64,000 nt of DNA from Olavius algarvensis spirochete endosymbiont (lineage in GTDB: Bacteria > Spirochaetota > Spirochaetia > DSM-2461): positions 1 through 64,000 of the forward strand of contig UWYT01000194.1 in NCBI GenBank assembly GCA_900608495.1. The letters run 5' to 3'. Positions 25,233 through 33,911 of the stretch are shown here, piece after piece. The notes beneath the pieces were generated by a model. The model saw nothing but the letters and a program-made list of their open reading frames with translations. It was not told where the DNA came from and did not search any database. Position 1 is the stretch's first letter. Every line of letters starts with the position of its first letter. The translations under genes were made by a program, and so were the position numbers.

Positions 25233-25974
25233 ATCCATTCGACTACAACTCAGGCTGGCTCGGGCAGGAATAGCTTCACGTCGCAAGTGCGAAGAAATCA
25301 TTGCTGAAGGCAGAGTTAGCGTCAATGGGCAGTTTGTTACAAAGCTGGGCTTCAAAGTCACTCCTGATGACGTCGTTCGATTTGACGGACGCCTGGTAAA
25401 AGACGAAAAAAGAAAGGTTTATATTGCCCTGCACAAACCTTCAGGCTATCTGTGCTCTGACTTTGATCCTGAGGGCAGACCCTTGGCGAAAGATCTAATC
25501 GATGTGGTGATAAAAGAGAGGATCTTTCATGTCGGAAGACTTGATTACATGACAAGCGGGCTCCTATTCTTCGCCAACGATGGAGATTTTTCAAGAGTTC
25601 TTACACATCCATCCAGTCAGATCGAAAAAGAATACCATGTAATCACAAGAAGTCTTATACCAGATAATTTAATGGAGCGTTTCAGCAGGGGAGTAGTAAT
25701 AGATGGAATACGGTATAATGCCGTACTTGCGAAAAAAGTTGGACCAAGAAGCGCAAGAATAGTATTAATTGAAGGCAAAAACCGTGAATTGCACAGAGTC
25801 TTCTCGTCTGAGTCGGTGAGCGTTAAGAAAATACATAGAATTCGAATCGGGCCAGTCAAAATTGCAGGCATTCCCTCTGGACATTTTCGTTATTTGAAAG
25901 TAAACGAAATTAAGGCCCTGATGAAATATGCGCGCATGCAGGGTGAAGCCGCGCATTCTAAATGGAGAAAATGA
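25219..25974 (+). CDS. rluB: rRNA pseudouridine synthase, RsuA/RluB type
   Basis: A 251-residue protein. An S4 RNA-binding domain (residues 7-60: L-R-L-A-R-A-G-I-A-S-R-R-K-C-E and G-R-V-S-V-N-G) precedes the catalytic domain with L-H-K-P-S-G-Y-L-C-S, V-G-R-L-D-Y-M-T-S-G-L-L (catalytic Asp) and G-K-N-R-E-L-H-R-V-F. The motif order fits RluB, which modifies 23S rRNA, but RsuA or RluF activity cannot be excluded. It overlaps scpB upstream and cmk downstream, matching the common scpA-scpB-rluB-cmk order. Confidence 0.9.
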   Translation: METPESIRLQLRLARAGIASRRKCEEIIAEGRVSVNGQFVTKLGFKVTPDDVVRFDGRLVKDEKRKVYIALHKPSGYLCSDFDPEGRPLAKDLIDVVIKERIFHVGRLDYMTSGLLFFANDGDFSRVLTHPSSQIEKEYHVITRSLIPDNLMERFSRGVVIDGIRYNAVLAKKVGPRSARIVLIEGKNRELHRVFSSESVSVKKIHRIRIGPVKIAGIPSGHFRYLKVNEIKALMKYARMQGEAAHSKWRK

Positions 25975-26633
25975 TGGTAGTGGCGATTGACGGCCCCGCT
26001 GGCGTGGGTAAAAGCAGCCTGGCAAGATGGATTGCAAAGTCCTTTGGGTTTCTAAATTTGAATTCGGGAGCATTTTACCGGGCGATAGCTGTAAAAATTC
26101 ATAAAACAGGTTTGGATATTGGAAACACACCGGAAGTGATATCGACAGCTGAAAGCGCCATAATCGAGCTCAGTGGTGATAGCATAAATCTTGATGGTGA
26201 GAACATAGATAGACTCTTAAGAACTGGTCTTATAGACAGTTGGTCGTCAATCGTCTCGTCTATAGTGCCAGTTCGTCGCATAGTGAATCAACAGCTTCGA
26301 GACATCTCAAAATCGACAAATCTTGTTGCTGAAGGTAGAGATATGGCAACTGTTGTCTTTCCCAATGCCGATTTAAAAATATATCTTGAAGCAGCCCTGC
26401 ATGTGCGTGTTCGGCGTCGTTTTAATCAGAGTACCAGTAATCAGAGTATCGAAGAGCTCGAACTATCATTGCAGGAACGGGATAGACGTGATAAAAACAA
26501 AATTGAAGGATCTCTCAAGATTGCAGAAGATGCTGTGGTGATAGACAGCTCCGACTTGACTTTTGAAAAGGTTTGTGAGAGAGTTAGAGGATTGGTCGAT
26601 GCCCATCTATTATGTCAAAATCCCCAGGAGTGA
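25971..26633 (+). CDS. cmk: Cytidylate kinase
   Basis: A 220-residue P-loop kinase making CDP and dCDP from CMP and dCMP. Motifs: A-I-D-G-P-A-G-V-G-K-S-S (P-loop), N-S-G-A-F-Y-R-A, A-E-G-R-D-M-A-T-V-V-F-P and the lid R-D-R-R-D. The ATG codons at 25971 and 25974 are both possible after GGAG (25964-25967), and either overlaps the stop of rluB. The start at 25962 is too close to the ribosome site. rpsA follows after two bases, the widespread cmk-rpsA pair. Confidence 0.95.
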   Translation: MMVVAIDGPAGVGKSSLARWIAKSFGFLNLNSGAFYRAIAVKIHKTGLDIGNTPEVISTAESAIIELSGDSINLDGENIDRLLRTGLIDSWSSIVSSIVPVRRIVNQQLRDISKSTNLVAEGRDMATVVFPNADLKIYLEAALHVRVRRRFNQSTSNQSIEELELSLQERDRRDKNKIEGSLKIAEDAVVIDSSDLTFEKVCERVRGLVDAHLLCQNPQE

Positions 26634-26635
26634 AT

Positions 26636-28336
26636 ATGCCCGAGCCGGATGCCTTCGCGCAGGAGAGTAATCAGAACCAGCTGCAGGAATCGTATCTAAA
26701 AACCCTTGATCAGCTGGAGGAAGGGGGGTTGATTAAGGGAAAAGTCATCCAAGTAGACAGCGAATATGTCTATCTGGATCTTGGGTTAAAATCTGAAGGG
26801 AAGGTTCTCGTAGAAGAGTTCCGTGAAGTTCCTTCCATTGGCGATACTGTGGTTACTGTCTTGATTAAACGTGAAGGACGCCATGGCGAGGTAATTATTT
26901 CTAAAAAAAAAGCCGATATGAAGGTTTTTTGGAAGTCTCTCCGCGAAGCCTTCAATTCGGGAGAGCCTGTTAATGGCAAGGTAACCAAAACGGTCAAGGG
27001 AGGTTTTGAAGTCGACTTGGGCCATGGGGCTCGAGCATTTTGCCCTATCAGCAAAATGGATGTGCAGAGAGTGAACGATCCAGAGAAATATGTTGGACTC
27101 GAATCTCTGTTCATAATCGATAGGCTATACAGCGAGAAAAAGATTAACATAGTTTTGACTAGGCGACTCTATCTCGAAAGATTGATCGAAAAAAACAGAA
27201 CGGAGTTTTTCAACACGGTTTCAATAGGCGATACCGTCGAGGGATGCATAAAGAACTTCACATCTTTTGGAACCTTTGTGGATTTGGGCGGTTTTGATGG
27301 CCTGCTCCACATGAATGATATGAGCTGGGGACATGTTACTCGACCAAAGGATTATGTCAAGAAAGGACAGAAAATTGAGTTGAAAGTGATTCGCCTCGAC
27401 CCCGAAGGAAAGAAGATTAATCTGTCTTTGAAACATTTTCAACTCGATCCATGGTCGACATTTGAAGAGAAATACCACGTCAATCAAATAATCAAGGGTC
27501 GAATAACTAGACTTACCGATTTTGGGGCATTTATCGAAATAGAAGAAGGTATTGAAGGACTTGCCCATATTTCGGAGCTATCATGGGTGAAACGTGTAAA
27601 ACATCCCAAGGATTTATTGCGAGTTGGCGATGAATGTGAAGCCATGATTCTCGGTTATGACATACCCCAGGGACGTATATCACTTGGATTGAAACAAGTG
27701 CTCCCCAACGCATGGGATGATATTGCAATCAAATATGCGTTAGGTACCAAGGGAAGATGGATTGTCAAGAAGACGACCAATATGGGAGCCTTTGTCGAGC
27801 TTGAAGAAGGTATCGATGCTTTTCTTCATGTGGACGATTTATCGTGGGCAAGAAAAATTCGCAATGTCAACACTGTTTTAACTGAGAATGAACCCATCGA
27901 TGCTGTGGTTATAGATATTGATTCCGAAGAACGGAAAATACGAGTAGGTGTAAAACAACTCGAAGAAAATCCCTGGATGAAGTTTAGCGATGAGTTTCCG
28001 CAGAGCTCAATAGTGGAAGGCGAAATCACCTATAAGACAGATTTTGGTATATTTGTCAAAGTCGCAGGGGGGATTGAAGGACTTATTCATAAGAACAATC
28101 TTATAGAGTCAAAAGGAGAGAATCCGGATGAGAAACTTGCCACGTACAAAATTGGAGACAAATTGCGGGCGATTGTGAATGAAATAAACCCGAATAAACA
28201 GAAGCTCTCCCTATCCATACGAGAGCTGCGATATCGTGAAGAACAGGCTGAAATATCGAAATATATGAACAACAAGGAAGAAGGTGAGGATTCTTATACG
28301 CTTGCTGATATGCTTGAAGACAAACAGGATTCATAG
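26636..28336 (+). CDS. rpsA: 30S ribosomal protein S1
   Basis: A 566-residue mRNA-binding ribosomal protein made of six S1 domains. Each carries the G-x-V-x-x-x-x-x-x-G-x-F-V-D/E-L pattern, for example T-S-F-G-T-F-V-D-L-G-G-F-D-G-L-L-H and T-D-F-G-A-F-I-E-I-E-E-G-I-E-G-L. The ATG at 26636 is chosen because AGGAG (26626-26630) lies five bases upstream; an earlier in-frame ATG at 26612 would overlap cmk. The C-terminus is acidic. A hairpin at 28361-28380 follows. Confidence 0.95.
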   Translation: MPEPDAFAQESNQNQLQESYLKTLDQLEEGGLIKGKVIQVDSEYVYLDLGLKSEGKVLVEEFREVPSIGDTVVTVLIKREGRHGEVIISKKKADMKVFWKSLREAFNSGEPVNGKVTKTVKGGFEVDLGHGARAFCPISKMDVQRVNDPEKYVGLESLFIIDRLYSEKKINIVLTRRLYLERLIEKNRTEFFNTVSIGDTVEGCIKNFTSFGTFVDLGGFDGLLHMNDMSWGHVTRPKDYVKKGQKIELKVIRLDPEGKKINLSLKHFQLDPWSTFEEKYHVNQIIKGRITRLTDFGAFIEIEEGIEGLAHISELSWVKRVKHPKDLLRVGDECEAMILGYDIPQGRISLGLKQVLPNAWDDIAIKYALGTKGRWIVKKTTNMGAFVELEEGIDAFLHVDDLSWARKIRNVNTVLTENEPIDAVVIDIDSEERKIRVGVKQLEENPWMKFSDEFPQSSIVEGEITYKTDFGIFVKVAGGIEGLIHKNNLIESKGENPDEKLATYKIGDKLRAIVNEINPNKQKLSLSIRELRYREEQAEISKYMNNKEEGEDSYTLADMLEDKQDS

Positions 28337-28360
28337 AAAATCGTGGGTGAAGTTTTCTCG

Positions 28361-28386
28361 TCACCGAAGCTTGCCGGTGGTTTTGA
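28361..28386 (+). terminator. Possible weak terminator after rpsA
   Basis: TCACCG (28361-28366) pairs with CGGTGG (28375-28380, one G-U pair) around an eight-base loop, followed by TTTTGACTTT. The stem is short and the T-run is broken, so it may only attenuate read-through into the activator gene. Confidence 0.35.
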
Positions 28387-28400
28387 CTTTATAGCGATGA

Positions 28401-29441
28401 GTGTGGTTTTTTATGAAATTCTATTCACTTCGATCCCTTGCAATCGCTAGCCTGGCTGCAGAGAAAATGGATCTAAGCGAGAAACTAATCTCAACACAGA
28501 AGCAAGAGTACAAGATGGTTTGGAAGAGTGAGATAATCAAAAAAGTCCTTGATCAGGCAGAAAAAATTGCGTCTTCCGATTTCCCAGTACTGATCTCAGG
28601 TGAAAGCGGTACTGGTAAGGAGTTATTGGCCAGGAGAATATATCGGAAATCGAAACGCAGCAACAATCAGTTCGTCAGTGTGAATTGTGCCGCAATTCCA
28701 GATCATCTAATTGAATCAGAACTATTCGGCCATGCCAAAGGATCATTCACGGATGCAATAAGGGACAGAACTGGCTATTTTGAAAGAGCCAATCTGGGTA
28801 CACTTTTTCTCGATGAAGTAACTGAGCTCACACTTAGCGCACAGGGCAAGCTTCTCCGAATTCTTCAAGATGGCCGATTTCAGCGCGTTGGCGATGAAAT
28901 CGAGCTGGAAAGTGATGTTCGAGTGATAGCAGCTACTAACCGAAAGCTGGAAGACTGCGTCCGACTTGGTAAATTCAGGCAGGATTTATACTATAGGCTT
29001 GCAGTACTGCAAATAGCACTTCCTCCATTGCGGGGACGTCTAGATGATATAACAGTTCTGGCGGAACATTTTCTAAAGAAGCATAGTACCAATAATGATG
29101 ATGCTCCAACTAGTTTAAGCACAGAGGCCATGAGCGCATTGCTTCTATATCGCTGGCCTGGGAACATCAGAGAGTTGCAGAACTCTCTTGAACGAGCTGT
29201 TATAATGGGGAAGGGGAAAGAAAAAATCACGCTAAACGAACTTGCTTTACCAAACAAAGAAAGTAATGCGGTTGAATACGTCGAAAGAAATCTGAAAAGT
29301 GCGATGAAGCTTTTCAAGAGGAATTTCATTCGAGAAGTTCTGGAAGAACACGACGGAAACAGAACGATTGCCGCAAACACACTGGGAATCCAAAGAACGT
29401 ACTTGTCGCGCATAATAAAAGAATTGAATATCGATATTTAA
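28401..29441 (+). CDS. Sigma-54-type AAA+ transcription activator lacking a sensor domain
   Basis: Up to 346 residues. The start is uncertain: GTG 28401, ATG 28413 or ATG 28467, none with a clear ribosome site. About 40 residues precede the AAA+ domain, so there is no receiver, GAF or PAS domain. Visible motifs: G-E-S-G-T-G-K-E (Walker A, residues 67-74), [14 protein letters not shown], where the canonical G-A-F-T-G-A loop that touches sigma-54 reads [14 protein letters not shown] (Walker B), and R-W-P-G-N-I-R-E-L (sensor II). A Fis-type helix-turn-helix ends the protein ([14 protein letters not shown]). Target genes are unknown; rpoN is not in the window. Confidence 0.85.
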   Translation: MWFFMKFYSLRSLAIASLAAEKMDLSEKLISTQKQEYKMVWKSEIIKKVLDQAEKIASSDFPVLISGESGTGKELLARRIYRKSKRSNNQFVSVNCAAIPDHLIESELFGHAKGSFTDAIRDRTGYFERANLGTLFLDEVTELTLSAQGKLLRILQDGRFQRVGDEIELESDVRVIAATNRKLEDCVRLGKFRQDLYYRLAVLQIALPPLRGRLDDITVLAEHFLKKHSTNNDDAPTSLSTEAMSALLLYRWPGNIRELQNSLERAVIMGKGKEKITLNELALPNKESNAVEYVERNLKSAMKLFKRNFIREVLEEHDGNRTIAANTLGIQRTYLSRIIKELNIDI

Positions 29442-29457
29442 ACGGAGATGAACCTAA

Positions 29458-30132
29458 GTGAATAATGAACACAGCAACCAGGGCTCTGAAGGACGTGTGG
29501 GTGCTTTTCTATCCAGGAATTGGAAGTTCACAACACTGTTTTTTATAATCCTGGCAGTGATAATGGCAGGAATTTTGATTTTAGATTTCGTGTTGGAGAG
29601 CAAGGAGGAGAAGTCCGAAATACTGACTGAAGATATCCAGGACGCATACACTGAGTGGCTGCAGGATAATCCCGAAGAGCGGGAAGCTGGCGAACTTGAG
29701 GAATTAATAGCAGAGGCACTTGATAAGTACCCGAAATACTTTGCGGCTCAAAGGGCACTGTTTACCCGTGGTCTTATGGCATTAGAGTACGAAAAATGGG
29801 AGGATGCAGCCTTGGCATTCGAATCGGTGGCTGAAAAATGGAAAAACAGCTATTTGGCGCCTGTAAGCCTGTATAATGCAGGCGCGGCTAAGGAAGAATT
29901 AGGCTCGATTAATGACGCTATTCGTTTCTGGACGCGTTTGGTCGAGAATTACACCGAAGTATCACCTGACGTACCCGAGGCTCTATTCAATCTTGGAAGA
30001 GTGGCGGAAACTTATGGTGGTGACACTGAAGAAGCGCTGAAGCACTACTACGAACTGGCAGCTAAGTTTCCTAATAGTCGGTGGACGGACTTATCCAAAA
30101 CCCGTATTTTAATAATTGAAAGCCGTTTTTGA
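29458..30132 (+). CDS. TPR-repeat membrane-anchored protein (YfgM/BamD-like architecture)
   Basis: A 224-residue protein from a GTG start with CGGAGATG upstream. A short polar N-terminus precedes one membrane helix (residues about 25-46), then an acidic linker and three TPR-like units: A-L-F-T-R-G-L-M-A-L-E-Y-E-K-W-E-D-A-A, S-L-Y-N-A-G-A-A-K-E-E-L-G-S-I-N-D-A-I and A-L-F-N-L-G-R-V-A-E-T-Y-G-G-D-T-E-E-A-L. The layout resembles YfgM, a periplasmic helper at the Sec translocon, but short TPR proteins are easily confused. It lies between the sigma-54-type activator and the cyclase. Confidence 0.65.
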   Translation: MNNEHSNQGSEGRVGAFLSRNWKFTTLFFIILAVIMAGILILDFVLESKEEKSEILTEDIQDAYTEWLQDNPEEREAGELEELIAEALDKYPKYFAAQRALFTRGLMALEYEKWEDAALAFESVAEKWKNSYLAPVSLYNAGAAKEELGSINDAIRFWTRLVENYTEVSPDVPEALFNLGRVAETYGGDTEEALKHYYELAAKFPNSRWTDLSKTRILIIESRF

Positions 30133-30184
30133 TGCAGATTTTAGAAAGGGATTGGATAATTAGTTTTATGCCCAGGGGGTTAGC

Positions 30185-32551
30185 ATGGGTAATAGTAATC
30201 TAAAACGAGCTTTTTTTTCTCCCAATGTTTTCGGACTAGTTATAGGTTTGCTTGTTTTCCTTGTTTTCATGTTTATAGGCATCATTCTTGAGGGATTCAA
30301 AAACCTGGAAATACAGTTAATGGATCTGCATTTCAAACTAAAAAACACTTGGCAGGTTCAAGAACGTGGGGCGGGATTTACGGATGAAATAAAATCCGCA
30401 AAGCTATCCAACGATATCGTCGTAATCGGGGTTGATAATAGAACCCTGGAACAGTTCGGAAGATGGCCTTTTCCTAGACGCATCCATGCCGATCTTTTAA
30501 ATTCATTTACACGGATTAAGCAACAGGAACAGCGAGAATCGGTAGTTCTCTTGGACTTTCTATTCAACGAAATTTCTGAAAGGGCTTTTGAGGATGTCAT
30601 TTTCTTGGAATCAATAAAGAGCAATAACAGAGTTGCTCTTCAAACTTTGCATGCGAAAGTTGAAATAGCGACAACAAACAGAGAGGAATTAATAAATCGA
30701 TTCCAAGTTCTGATAGAGGAGCATGGTGAGATTAAAAACATTCAGGGTGACTTGTCGAAGGTTAATGCAAATTATGGTATTGAGTCACCACTTAGACCTT
30801 ATGGTGAAGCGATAAGCACATTTGGGCATGCTTCCTATGGAGCGGATGATGATGAGGTTTATCGGCGACAGCAATTGGTTTCCAGATATAGCGTTTTAGC
30901 GAAGGAAATTCCATTAGATACCCTAACTATTGACACAGAACTTGGAATTCAAGAGCGGGGACATATCGCTTGGGAAAATATGGACGGAATTATTGAGACG
31001 GTAGACTTGCCGCTGACCACAGAGAAAATTGAAAACCTCCGTAGAGATATTTCGCGTCAAGGCTTGAAGAGGAGAACAGGTGGTGCTGACGAAGGAACCT
31101 ATTACATACGATCCTATGAAGATCACTTCATACCAGCGATAACTCTGACACTTGCGTTGAAATACTTCAATAAAACTTTTGACGACTTGGAAGTTGTATA
31201 TGGATCGCACATACTTATCCCTTCTCCTATGAGATGGGATACTGCTTCCGGTAAGTGGGTTCAGTACGAGTTTTCCAAAAAATCTGTAAACGGCTTGCAG
31301 ATACCAATTGATGAATCTGGAAACATGATGATCAATTTCATGGGTGGTAAATCATCAACGAATCCCGGGGAACACCAAACATTCCCGGTTCGCAGCTACG
31401 CTAGATTTGCGAGTAATGCCCCCGATCTCAATACAGAGAACTGGCCCAACACAAACGGTCTGGGGGGAAAAATAGTCATGGTTGGTGCATTTACGATAGG
31501 CATGGCCGATGATGAAAAACCAACACCGATGGGTTTGATGTTTGGAGTTGAAATGCATGCTAATGCGCTTAATACCATAATCATGAACAATTTCATTTAT
31601 CAATTACCAAAGCAAGTTAACGCTTTGATATTACTTGTTTTGACAATGCTGTTTGCATTTCTTATATCGCGCATGAAGGGCATAGGCTGGTCGATAGCAT
31701 TTCTGATAGGGTATCTGATTATATCCTTTCTTGCAGTAACTGTTCTTTTCGACAGTCTTGGACTTCTGATAGATTGGGTCACACCTACAACCGCCGTGTT
31801 TATCACTTTTATTGCTGTTGTTATCTTCAGGGGCTTGATGGCTGAAAGAGATAAACGCCAGATAAAAAGTGTTTTTGGGCAATTCATAGCTGCGGAACTG
31901 GTTGATGAATTGGTTGTTGCACCGCCGGAATTGGGTGGCGACTATGTCAATGGAACTGTTATGTTCACAGATATCAGAGGGTTTTCAAATTTGTCCGAGC
32001 GACTAGCTGCGCAGCAGCTAGTTGATTTTCTGAATGAATACTTGACATTGATGACTGACAACATAGTGAATGCGTATGGCGGAACATTGGACAAGTACAT
32101 TGGTGATGCCATTATGGCTTTTTGGGGCGCACCCAAAGCTCAGGAGGATCATGCTCTTAGAGCCTGCAAATCCGCCATTGCCCAGGTGAGAATTCTTAGC
32201 AAATTCAACCCGATATTCAAAGAGAAGTACGGAAATGCCGTCAATATAGGTATTGGAATCAATCCGGGATCTAAGAGAAACGAGTCACTGATGGTTTCGT
32301 ATATGGGCAGCGAAGGTAGAAAAAACTACACCGCCATGGGAGATTCAGTTAATCTGGCAAGTCGTTTGGAAGGGGTAAATAAGGAATATCGAACTACTAT
32401 AATTATCAGCGAAGATGTATATAAGCTGATTAGCAGCAATGATGACAGGTTTGTTGTGAGGGAATTAGATGATATACGTGTTAAGGGTAGGAATAAGCCA
32501 GTCACAATCTTTGAGCTTGTTGACTATGAGGGCGAACTGAAAGGAGTATAG
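30185..32551 (+). CDS. Class III adenylate cyclase with CHASE2 sensor domain
   Basis: A 788-residue membrane receptor. One N-terminal helix (residues about 14-36), a large extracytoplasmic CHASE2 domain (about 40-470, with V-V-I-G-V-D-N-R-T-L-E-Q-F-G-R-W-P-F-P-R), then three helices (about 472-545) and a cytoplasmic cyclase domain. The catalytic domain has V-M-F-T-D-I-R-G-F (metal Asp) and K-Y-I-G-D-A-I-M-A-F-W (second Asp). The base-selecting residues are Lys in K-Y-I-G-D and Thr in N-Y-T-A-M-G-D, the ATP-type set, so cAMP is the expected product. CHASE2 ligands are mostly unknown. A lipoprotein gene follows 20 bases later. Confidence 0.92.
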   Translation: MGNSNLKRAFFSPNVFGLVIGLLVFLVFMFIGIILEGFKNLEIQLMDLHFKLKNTWQVQERGAGFTDEIKSAKLSNDIVVIGVDNRTLEQFGRWPFPRRIHADLLNSFTRIKQQEQRESVVLLDFLFNEISERAFEDVIFLESIKSNNRVALQTLHAKVEIATTNREELINRFQVLIEEHGEIKNIQGDLSKVNANYGIESPLRPYGEAISTFGHASYGADDDEVYRRQQLVSRYSVLAKEIPLDTLTIDTELGIQERGHIAWENMDGIIETVDLPLTTEKIENLRRDISRQGLKRRTGGADEGTYYIRSYEDHFIPAITLTLALKYFNKTFDDLEVVYGSHILIPSPMRWDTASGKWVQYEFSKKSVNGLQIPIDESGNMMINFMGGKSSTNPGEHQTFPVRSYARFASNAPDLNTENWPNTNGLGGKIVMVGAFTIGMADDEKPTPMGLMFGVEMHANALNTIIMNNFIYQLPKQVNALILLVLTMLFAFLISRMKGIGWSIAFLIGYLIISFLAVTVLFDSLGLLIDWVTPTTAVFITFIAVVIFRGLMAERDKRQIKSVFGQFIAAELVDELVVAPPELGGDYVNGTVMFTDIRGFSNLSERLAAQQLVDFLNEYLTLMTDNIVNAYGGTLDKYIGDAIMAFWGAPKAQEDHALRACKSAIAQVRILSKFNPIFKEKYGNAVNIGIGINPGSKRNESLMVSYMGSEGRKNYTAMGDSVNLASRLEGVNKEYRTTIIISEDVYKLISSNDDRFVVRELDDIRVKGRNKPVTIFELVDYEGELKGV

Positions 32552-32571
32552 GTAGTCTGAAATCTGCTCGC

Positions 32572-33531
32572 GTGAAACATAGGTTCGCTATGCATGCTAT
32601 CCCAGTCGAAGAATACCCGGGGTACGACATTTTTTGCATGATTATCTGCTTGATTTTGATGCAAATCGTAGTAGGTTGTGGATTGCCGCAAGTAGCTTTG
32701 CTTGAGCAACCCCAGAAGCTTAGCAGAGTACATGCATCTGATGATCCAGAACAACCGGAACTTCCTCCAACAGTGATAGCGTTTGCCTTTCCGGATAACG
32801 ACACAAATATAATCGGCTATGCCATATTCTATAAGATCTATTACAGCCTCGCAGATCCAGATATTAGAAATGATGAGAGAGATTTTGATGAGAATTCCTA
32901 TATCGGAACCAATAATGAAATGCAACCCGGGGATGCTATTCTGAGAGAGCGTGGTTTCTTGAAATTGGGCGAATATGGTAAATCAGAATTTGAAGAGTAC
33001 TATATTGGGCATGATGGAAGTCAAGAAGCTGTTTATATTGCTTTCAATCCCAGCGGAGCCACGAATGCCGACAGAAGGAAACAACCAGTTATTGGCTATG
33101 ATTACCCAGTGAACAACGGAGTAAAAGTCTTGGCGCGGGGCTTCATTGATCCAAGAGATGGAAGCGAGAATACTGAAACTAACCCGGGCAATAAGTTTAG
33201 ATCGTTCGTTAATGACTGGGAATACGATGTCGATGATCCCGATGGATATCATGACGGCGATCTTAGAAGAGGATATAATCTACTGGGATACCAACCCGGC
33301 TGGAAAATAGAGGATATTGAACGCTGCGGGATTCCTTATTTCCTCCGTCGCCCAAAGACTTTGCCGGACGGGACATCAGTTGGTATTATGCCGGGTAAAA
33401 CCCTTAGAATTGGTTTTGCTGTGTATTCTTATGGTAGAATCCCGGGTAGTCTCAAACCTATCACCAGCAAACCCGTATACGTGGGAGAAGTCGGCTATCC
33501 AGACCTTCACGATAAAAACCGTGAACTCTAA
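32572..33531 (+). CDS. Lipoprotein of unknown function downstream of the cyclase
   Basis: Up to 319 residues. The hydrophobic segment I-I-C-L-I-L-M-Q-I-V-V-G-C ends in a lipobox cysteine, so the mature protein is probably lipid-anchored; an internal ATG at 32638 would give a normal-length signal peptide. The mature part is rich in Gly, Asp, Pro and Tyr and looks beta-rich, with F-D-E-N-S-Y-I-G and G-Y-D-Y-P-V-N-N-G-V-K-V-L-A-R-G. I recognise no domain. Placement 20 bases after the CHASE2 cyclase suggests a shared message, so a role as a partner of the extracytoplasmic sensor is conceivable. Confidence 0.62.
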   Translation: MKHRFAMHAIPVEEYPGYDIFCMIICLILMQIVVGCGLPQVALLEQPQKLSRVHASDDPEQPELPPTVIAFAFPDNDTNIIGYAIFYKIYYSLADPDIRNDERDFDENSYIGTNNEMQPGDAILRERGFLKLGEYGKSEFEEYYIGHDGSQEAVYIAFNPSGATNADRRKQPVIGYDYPVNNGVKVLARGFIDPRDGSENTETNPGNKFRSFVNDWEYDVDDPDGYHDGDLRRGYNLLGYQPGWKIEDIERCGIPYFLRRPKTLPDGTSVGIMPGKTLRIGFAVYSYGRIPGSLKPITSKPVYVGEVGYPDLHDKNREL

Positions 33532-33561
33532 CCTTAGGCATTTTGTTTAGAAGTTTTTGTT

Positions 33562-33843
33562 ATGCTGGAAATAATTCTGTTTTGTTCCTACATGGCTTGC
33601 TCATTTATCTCAGTACTAATCATCAAGTGGTCTAAGAACAGTTTTATTAGTAAAAGGCTGTTCTGGGTGACTTGGCTTATTGGACTTGTGGGTGCTTCTT
33701 TAGGCGGATTGTTCGGCATCATTCTCATCACACGCATCGGTTTGGGAATGAAATTCATTCTGAGTATTCTCCCGGGTTTTTTGGGAGCCTGGCTGTTTTC
33801 AAGTCTTTTCATCAAGCTCAGAGAGATTCCGGGAAACTGGTAG
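33562..33843 (+). CDS. Small membrane protein
   Basis: A 93-residue protein with three hydrophobic segments (residues 3-22, 33-56, 65-84). The glycine-rich pair G-L-V-G-A-S-L-G-G-L-F-G and I-L-P-G-F-L-G-A-W-L-F recalls the GlsB/YeaQ family of small membrane proteins, but the match is loose. No clear ribosome-binding site. It is convergent with rodA, which ends 68 bases further on. Confidence 0.5.
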   Translation: MLEIILFCSYMACSFISVLIIKWSKNSFISKRLFWVTWLIGLVGASLGGLFGIILITRIGLGMKFILSILPGFLGAWLFSSLFIKLREIPGNW

Positions 33844-33911
33844 ATGGTTTCCAATCACGCGATACTGCCGATAATGTATATTCTGTCTACTTCAATACTC
33901 TCTTACCATCT

